Below are positions 59,240-64,000 of a DNA stretch of 64,000 bases, piece by piece. Origin of the DNA: Colwellia sp. 12G3 (lineage in GTDB: Bacteria > Pseudomonadota > Gammaproteobacteria > Enterobacterales > Alteromonadaceae); assembly GCF_002836775.1 (NCBI RefSeq), contig NZ_PJAQ01000028.1, positions 62,001-126,000 on the forward strand, read 5' to 3'. Numbering within the stretch: the stretch's first letter is position 1; each line of letters starts with the position of its first letter. The notes beneath the pieces were generated by a model. That model searched no databases, was not told where the DNA came from, and saw nothing but the letters and a program-made list of their open reading frames with translations. Position numbers and translations under genes: made by a program.

Positions 59240-60133
59240 TTACTCTAAACATTGCTGTTTTAACCAACGGCCTAACTTAACAATATCCGTTTGTTTGGCA
59301 CGTGACTTTTTATAGACAAAATAGAAATTATCACCGGTAGTAATTTCATGTAACGGAATACGAACAAAGTTTTGTTGTCGGTCTTGGTCTGACATCAAAT
59401 AATGATTCATTAAAGTAATACCTTGGTCATAACGTGCTGCTTCAGCCGCTAATAACATATGGCTAAAATGATTCACCGTGACCTCTTTTGGTAATACATA
59501 ACCACCGTGCTTGCACCATTGACGCCAATCTTCACCGAATTCTTCACCTGGAAATAAATTTTGTACTGACAATAAAGGATGCTGCCACAATGCTTCAGGC
59601 AAAGGTTTATCTTTTATTTGTTGCCATATTTTGTTGCCACAAACGGGATACAAACGCTCCGCATATAAAAATTCCACTACAAAATTACTTTGGGGCGGAT
59701 TAACGGTAATAAAGCAATCTGCTACTTGATCGCTGCATTTAGGCTCATCTGCCATCATATTTAGTGATAATTCAATTTCAGGGTACTGTTGACGTAAATC
59801 CTCTAAACGGGGAATTAGCCACTTAACAGCAACTGAGCTATACAAAGCCAGACGTATTTTACCCGACTGCCCTTCCCTAATTAGCTGACTCGCATTAGCC
59901 ACATTACTTAATGAATTACTGATCTCTTCAAAATAGCGTTCACCCACTTCGGTCAAAGCAAACGAGCGACCATGACGACTAAACATCGACTCACCTAAAT
60001 ACTCTTCCAATAACTTAACTTGATGGCTCACTGCACTTTGCGTGACATTAAGTTGATCCGCCGCTTTTGAAAAGCTGTTAAGTCTGGCAACCGCTTCAAA
60101 ACATTGTAAAGCACGCAATGGTGGTAATTTCAT
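59240..60133 (-). CDS. LysR-family regulator, GcvA-like
   Basis: This LysR regulator of 297 residues belongs to the GcvA/AmpR-type group. It opens KLPPLRALQCFEAVARLNSF, with the helix-turn-helix at SFSKAADQLNVTQSAVSHQV and LLEEYLGESMFSRHGRSFAL. The ligand domain begins near GKIRLALYSSVAVKWLIPRL, as in that group. It is divergent from an EamA-type transporter gene, 119 bases apart, so it probably controls that transporter. The inducer is unknown; relatives respond to amino acids. Confidence 0.9.
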   Translation of the reverse strand: MKLPPLRALQCFEAVARLNSFSKAADQLNVTQSAVSHQVKLLEEYLGESMFSRHGRSFALTEVGERYFEEISNSLSNVANASQLIREGQSGKIRLALYSSVAVKWLIPRLEDLRQQYPEIELSLNMMADEPKCSDQVADCFITVNPPQSNFVVEFLYAERLYPVCGNKIWQQIKDKPLPEALWQHPLLSVQNLFPGEEFGEDWRQWCKHGGYVLPKEVTVNHFSHMLLAAEAARYDQGITLMNHYLMSDQDRQQNFVRIPLHEITTGDNFYFVYKKSRAKQTDIVKLGRWLKQQCLE

Positions 60134-60252
60134 TATTATCTCAGCTAATACTAAATGTATTTAAATCATTATACATAATACACAGTTTTACAATATGATC
60201 TCGTTCGTTAATTGTTAACCGTGAATCGTAATCTTTGAAAAGGAGCAGGACT

Positions 60253-61122
60253 ATGCCAAAAATATCTGTCGGAAGCGCAATGATTTTACTTGTTATAGGT
60301 AACTTAATTGCTGTCTTTTCTGATGCGTTGATCAAAACATTATCGCAAGATGTGGCCATTTTTCAATTTGTGCTATTTCGCCAAATTAGCGCAGTCGCCA
60401 TCTTATTACCGTTATGTTTTTTTGCCACTAAAGCACCATTATTACCCGGTTTAAAATGGCATATTCTGCGTGGTCATATTTGGTTACTTGGTGCAGTTTT
60501 TATGGTCTTTGCCATCAGTGCGATGCCATTAGCAACCGCAAACGCTATTTTTTATGCTGCACCTTTATTAATGCTGCCACTGGCGATGATGATATTCAAA
60601 GAGCAACTTTCAAATCAGGCAGTGATTGTCGCTATTTTAGGTTTTATTGGTGTCTTAGTGGTGATCAGACCCACTTATATTGATTGGGCGGCAATAGCTG
60701 CATTCATTGTGGCAATCACAATGGCTATTAATAATTTATTAATTAGAAAGTTACCTAAAAAACAAAACGTATTTCAAACATTATTGATGACAAATATAGT
60801 GGGGATCCCGGTGGCATTTTCATTGGCTATATGGGAAGGAAAAGCTTGGGACTTCGGCCCTATGATCACAGCAGCCGGTTCAAGCAGCTTTATTTTAATT
60901 TATGCGGGGATTTGTATTATTGCTTATCGCTCTGGTCAAGTCAGTAAAATTGCCAGCGCTGAATATAGTGGCTTGTTATGTGCCGTTGCTGTCGGTATTG
61001 TCTGGTTTGATGAAGTACCTGATTTAGCCATGTTACTAGGAACCGTACTCATCATTGCGCCACTTATTTGGTTAGCTAAAGTAGAAGCGAATAAAAAACG
61101 TATTGAAGCATCAATGACGTAA
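60253..61122 (+). CDS. EamA/DMT family transporter
   Basis: This is a ten-helix drug/metabolite superfamily transporter of 289 residues with two EamA repeats. The first includes NLIAVFSDALIKTLSQDVAI and FVLFRQISAVAILLPL, with the repeat end ATANAIFYAAPLLMLPLAMM. The second includes AAFIVAITMAINNLLIRKL and YAGICIIAYRSGQVSKIASA. AAGGAG lies seven bases before the ATG at 60253; a TTG at 60235 lies in frame but overlaps that site. A divergent LysR gene suggests export or import of a small metabolite that is also its inducer. It differs from the EamA protein at 15071. Confidence 0.88.
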   Translation: MPKISVGSAMILLVIGNLIAVFSDALIKTLSQDVAIFQFVLFRQISAVAILLPLCFFATKAPLLPGLKWHILRGHIWLLGAVFMVFAISAMPLATANAIFYAAPLLMLPLAMMIFKEQLSNQAVIVAILGFIGVLVVIRPTYIDWAAIAAFIVAITMAINNLLIRKLPKKQNVFQTLLMTNIVGIPVAFSLAIWEGKAWDFGPMITAAGSSSFILIYAGICIIAYRSGQVSKIASAEYSGLLCAVAVGIVWFDEVPDLAMLLGTVLIIAPLIWLAKVEANKKRIEASMT

Positions 61123-61127
61123 TAAAT

Positions 61128-61357
61128 AACCTGAACTCTGGATAAGCAGCACTTGCTCAACATTCCCTTTTATCCCATTCTCAGCGTTAAAACGTCGATA
61201 AATAGCCAGCTATTCATAAACGTTTTGCCTTGATAATAGAATAGAATGAAACATTGATAGTGGATATAGCAACCTAGACCTTGTTATGTCTTTGTTTTAT
61301 AAGACAAATCAGTCTTTTTGATTAAATATCAAGCACTCATTATCCAGAGTTCAGGTT
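61128..61357. repeat. Miniature element with 18-bp perfect inverted ends
   Basis: AACCTGAACTCTGGATAA at 61128 and TTATCCAGAGTTCAGGTT ending at 61357 are exact inverse copies. The 230 bases between contain no gene, only a hairpin near 61190-61230 (AAAACGT / ACGTTTT). It starts six bases after the EamA stop codon. Confidence 0.85.
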
Positions 61358-61384
61358 AAGTAATAGCATTTATGCATTACATTG

Positions 61385-61415
61385 ATACCCAAGCGACATA
61401 AAGATGCTTGGGTAT
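61385..61415. repeat. Ten-bp inverted repeat
   Basis: ATACCCAAGC pairs with GCTTGGGTAT around an 11-base loop. It belongs to the run of palindromes that fills 61123-61834. Confidence 0.6.
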
Positions 61416-61507
61416 AACTAATTTAAGTTATTTAACCTGTACTCTATTTAAGAGATAGTTAGGCTGATGAGTTATATTCCCATTATCATTCAATATGCAG
61501 ATTTCAG

Positions 61508-61649
61508 AGCGCTTGAGCAATTTCAATTCAAGGCGTGGTAATGAAATAAGGGGGATTTATGAGAATATGCGCCTACATTATATAATAACACCATCCATGT
61601 ATCGCCGTTATAAATCACAGCAACGATCGAGTGATGCTGCTCAAGCGCT
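61508..61649. repeat. Inverted repeat pair, 12 bp, 118 bp apart
   Basis: AGCGCTTGAGCA at 61508 and TGCTCAAGCGCT ending at 61649 are exact inverse copies. Nothing between them codes for protein. It is probably another small element of the nest. Confidence 0.6.
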
Positions 61650-61669
61650 TCTTTGATTGGTAACGGGTA

Positions 61670-61852
61670 TATACCCGTTCCACTTGAAGATGCATGATTC
61701 AGCTGGAATTATAAACGCCTTTAGGGAAGGCTGAGCAAATCATACTCGTCGTTACATTTGTTTTTAAGGGATGACCCTTAATAAAAAAATGTGCCTTGAT
61801 TATGAATCGCTCAGACGTCCTGAAACGAGTATCTTCAAGTGGAATGGGTATA
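61670..61852. repeat. Miniature element with TATACCC ends, overlapping the dadA end
   Basis: TATACCCGTTCCACTTGAAG at the left and CTTCAAGTGGAATGGGTATA at the right form inverted ends with one mismatch. The 183-bp unit has no gene. Its right end forms the last codons and TGA stop of dadA. The left end abuts an 18-bp palindrome (AACGGGTATATACCCGTT). The same ends occur at 58011-58057. Confidence 0.85.
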
Positions 61853-63097
61853 CCTAAATGAATCTAAGCCACTCGCGTCAATATCAGGCACATTTCCCGA
61901 AACGATATCTGCTAAAAGTTTTGCCGAGCCACAAGCCATAGTCCAACCCAGTGTGCCATGTCCGGTATTAGTATATAAATTAGCTATCTTAGTTTTACCA
62001 ATAATAGGCGTACCATCCGGCGTCATCGGACGTAATCCCGTCCAAAACTCAGCTTCTGCTAAGTTACCTGCTTTAGGAAATAAGTCCTGAACGACCATGG
62101 CGATAGTCGCTTTTCTTTTTTCAGGTAAATCTAAATTAAAACCGTTTAGTTCAGCCGTACCGGCTACCCGAATTCTATTATCAAAACGAGTGACGGCAAC
62201 CTTGTAAGTTTCATCCATCACAGTAGAGACAGGCGAAAATTTTTCATCCGTCATTGGAATAGTTAGTGAGTACCCCTTTACAGGATAAACAGGTAAATTA
62301 ATGCCTACTGGGTTTAATAAGTTCACAGAATAACAGCCCAGAGCCACAACATACGCATCCGCTTTCAGTTCACCAATAGAGGTATCTACCCCGGTAATGT
62401 TAGTCTTATCAAACAGTAATTTATTTACTTGAACATTGAATTTAAAATCAACACCTGCCTTTTTAGCCATTTCAGTAAGCTGCTGACAAAATTGGTAACA
62501 ATCACCCGTTTCATCATCAGGTAAGTGCAGCCCCGCAACAAGCTTGTCTTTGACCAAGGCAAGGGCTGGTTCAGCCTTAACACACTCATCAACATTTAAT
62601 AGATTAAATCGCACATCACTATCTGCTAATAACTTCATATCTTTTTGCACTGCTTCAACCTGTTTATGGTTACGAAAAACTTGTAGCGTTCCTCGCTGGC
62701 GACCTTGATATTTTATTGCATGGTTTTTAGATAAATCAGACAAGCATTCTCGACTGTAATTCGCTACGCGCAACATACGGTTTTTATTAACCTGATAGTG
62801 ACTCTCATTACAGTTTTTCAACATATTCATCAGCCAAAGATAAAACATCGGTGAAGAACTCGGCTTTACAATAAGTGGTGAATGTTTCTGGGTTAACCAT
62901 TTTAACGCTTTAATCGGAATACCTGGCGCAGCCCAAGGAGATGAATAACCGTAAGATAACTGGCCTGCATTGGCGAAACTAGTTTCTTCAGCGCTGAGGC
63001 TCTGGCGATCAACAACGGTTACCTGATGCCCAGCTTGCGCCAAATACCATGCAGATGTTAGCCCGACTACGCCAGCGCCTAAAACGATAACTTTCAT
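61835..63097 (-). CDS. dadA: D-amino acid dehydrogenase, DadA type
   Basis: This FAD enzyme deaminates D-amino acids such as D-alanine to 2-oxo acids and passes electrons to the respiratory chain. The 420 residues begin with the dinucleotide fold VIVLGAGVVGLTSAWYLAQA and VTVVDRQSLSAEETSFANAG. SYGYSSPWAAPGIPIKALKW is a DadA mark. LPVYPVKGYSLTIP and GLRPMTPDGTPIIG lie in the C-terminal half. Then comes TNTGHGTLGWTMACGSAKLL. The last residues RYTHST and the stop come from a palindromic repeat end. ATG 63097 is preferred; a GTG at 63106 is also in frame. It is divergent from a LysR-type gene, its likely regulator. No alanine racemase gene follows. Confidence 0.93.
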   Translation of the reverse strand: MKVIVLGAGVVGLTSAWYLAQAGHQVTVVDRQSLSAEETSFANAGQLSYGYSSPWAAPGIPIKALKWLTQKHSPLIVKPSSSPMFYLWLMNMLKNCNESHYQVNKNRMLRVANYSRECLSDLSKNHAIKYQGRQRGTLQVFRNHKQVEAVQKDMKLLADSDVRFNLLNVDECVKAEPALALVKDKLVAGLHLPDDETGDCYQFCQQLTEMAKKAGVDFKFNVQVNKLLFDKTNITGVDTSIGELKADAYVVALGCYSVNLLNPVGINLPVYPVKGYSLTIPMTDEKFSPVSTVMDETYKVAVTRFDNRIRVAGTAELNGFNLDLPEKRKATIAMVVQDLFPKAGNLAEAEFWTGLRPMTPDGTPIIGKTKIANLYTNTGHGTLGWTMACGSAKLLADIVSGNVPDIDASGLDSFRYTHST

Positions 63098-63170
63098 ACT
63101 AATCACTTAAATTTTGTTAAATACTAAAATAGTTAAATACTATGTGAAAAAAACATATCTTCTACAATCG

Positions 63171-63184
63171 ATATTAATTAATAT
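63171..63184. promoter_or_regulatory. Palindrome between dadA and divergent LysR gene
   Basis: ATATTAATTAATAT is a perfect 14-bp palindrome in the 121-base shared promoter. It may be a regulator site, though such AT palindromes can arise by chance in AT-rich DNA. Confidence 0.35.
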
Positions 63185-63218
63185 TAGTGTTTAGTATTTC
63201 TAAAGGCTATGAGTATTG

Positions 63219-64000
63219 ATGAAATTAAAAGGTAACATAGCATCTGGCTTAGTGACGTTTGAAGTAGCGGCTGAATTAGGCAGTTTTACTCAGGCTGCCA
63301 TTTATTTAAATATTACAACAGGTGCGATAAGTCAGCAGATAAACTTATTAGAAGAACAACTTTCAACAACCTTGTTTGAAAGGCACTCTCGAGGCGTTCG
63401 ATTAACTCAACCTGGCCTAGCATTATATAATGTAGTAAAAAGTAGCCTCGAAGATATAAGTAAAGTAATTGAAGCGTTACATCAAGAAGAAAATTTTGAT
63501 GGTGAGGTCAGGTTAAAACTTACCCCTTCTTTTGCATTCAAATGGTTAGTACCTCGACTTAAGAAATTCTACAGCCTTTATCCAAACATTAGCATTCAAA
63601 CATTTGCTGAAGGCGCATTAGTAGACCATCAAAGTAATAATTTTGACCTAGCCATTGATTACAGTCAATCAGCTAACTTTCAGCAAAAAAGTGACTTATT
63701 TCTCCCTGAAAAATTGATTCCGGTAATGAGCCCTGAATATTTTAAAGCGTTTAACTGGCAAGATACATCCGACGAAAATCAACAAGCGGTTTGGAAGTCG
63801 GTCACCTTATTACATGATGCTCAGCCATGGCATGGCGCAACAAAAAATACCGAGTGGCAATATTGGTTTAAACATATGGGCATTGCAGCAGACAGTCATC
63901 AAGGGCATTATTTTAATCGAACTGATATGGCTATGGCGGCAGCAGAGGCAGGATTAGGCATAGCGATGGCTCGATATGCCCTAGTAGAAGAAGATTTTAA
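63219..64000 (+). CDS. LysR-family regulator, cut by the window end
   Basis: The frame opens at ATG 63219 and stays open to the window end, giving about 260 residues of a usual 300. It begins MKLKGNIASGLVTFEVAAEL, with the helix-turn-helix SFTQAAIYLNITTGAISQQI and LLEEQLSTTLFERHSRGVRL. The ligand domain starts VRLKLTPSFAFKWLVPRLKK, as in GcvA/DsdC-type members. The last visible residues are AAAEAGLGIAMARYALVEED. It is divergent from dadA, so control of D-amino acid use is likely. TAAAGG lies upstream of the start, somewhat far. Confidence 0.88.
   Translation, partial: MKLKGNIASGLVTFEVAAELGSFTQAAIYLNITTGAISQQINLLEEQLSTTLFERHSRGVRLTQPGLALYNVVKSSLEDISKVIEALHQEENFDGEVRLKLTPSFAFKWLVPRLKKFYSLYPNISIQTFAEGALVDHQSNNFDLAIDYSQSANFQQKSDLFLPEKLIPVMSPEYFKAFNWQDTSDENQQAVWKSVTLLHDAQPWHGATKNTEWQYWFKHMGIAADSHQGHYFNRTDMAMAAAEAGLGIAMARYALVEEDF

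Overview
The window looks like chromosomal DNA of a marine, AT-rich gammaproteobacterium of the Alteromonadales, most like Colwelliaceae (Colwellia or Thalassotalea). This is inferred from gene content: TonB-dependent glucan uptake with secreted GH13 and GH2 enzymes, a Vibrio-type Na+/galactose symporter, a DUF1302/DUF1329 pair, MaoP, and a saccharopine lysine pathway. The many short palindromic interspersed repeats fit too. No rRNA, tRNA, CRISPR, phage or transposase gene was seen.

Layout. 1-2.2 kb: two small proteins and an MgtE Mg2+ channel. 2.5-9.7 kb: exported LacZ-type beta-galactosidase, a kinase/PLP phospho-lyase fusion, MaoP, and a DUF1353 protein. 9.9-17 kb: NhaC antiporter, the two saccharopine dehydrogenases of lysine breakdown, an AGCS transporter remnant, an EamA exporter and a PhyH dioxygenase. 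17.3-26.5 kb: alpha-glucan locus (lipoprotein pullulanase, large TonB receptor, MFS transporter) with LacI-type operators upstream of the receptor. 26.6-28.9 kb: a decayed small gene, then three small cassette genes each followed by an attC-like site, with no integrase in view. 29.4-32.3 kb: cytochrome b, ACR3-type transporter, membrane LuxR protein and a second cytochrome b. 32.7-47.8 kb: a large locus with acyl-CoA ligase, aldehyde dehydrogenase, MMPL/RND permease, YCF48-like protein, AraC regulator, DUF1302 and DUF1329 proteins, GMC alcohol oxidase/dehydrogenase, DUF1145 and a sulfatase. 48-54.1 kb: galactose operon galT-galK-sglT-galM with divergent GalR-type repressor. 54.5-64 kb: orphan response regulator, LysR plus mmsA/mmsB of valine breakdown, a LysR/EamA pair, and dadA with a divergent LysR cut by the window end.

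How it fits together. Beta-galactosidase and the gal operon form a lactose/galactoside route into the Leloir pathway, and the pullulanase/TonB/MFS set handles branched alpha-glucans. Lysine (saccharopine), valine (mmsAB), D-amino acid (dadA) and perhaps hydroxylysine (fusion enzyme) genes point to amino-acid catabolism. The most interesting unit is the 32.7-47.8 kb locus. Its enzymes can be ordered as sulfate ester to alcohol to aldehyde to acid to acyl-CoA, together with an envelope transport set typical of hydrophobic substrates.

Several families of palindromic repeats sit in the gaps. In two genes (the LYS1-like gene and dadA) the repeat end supplies the last codons and the stop.
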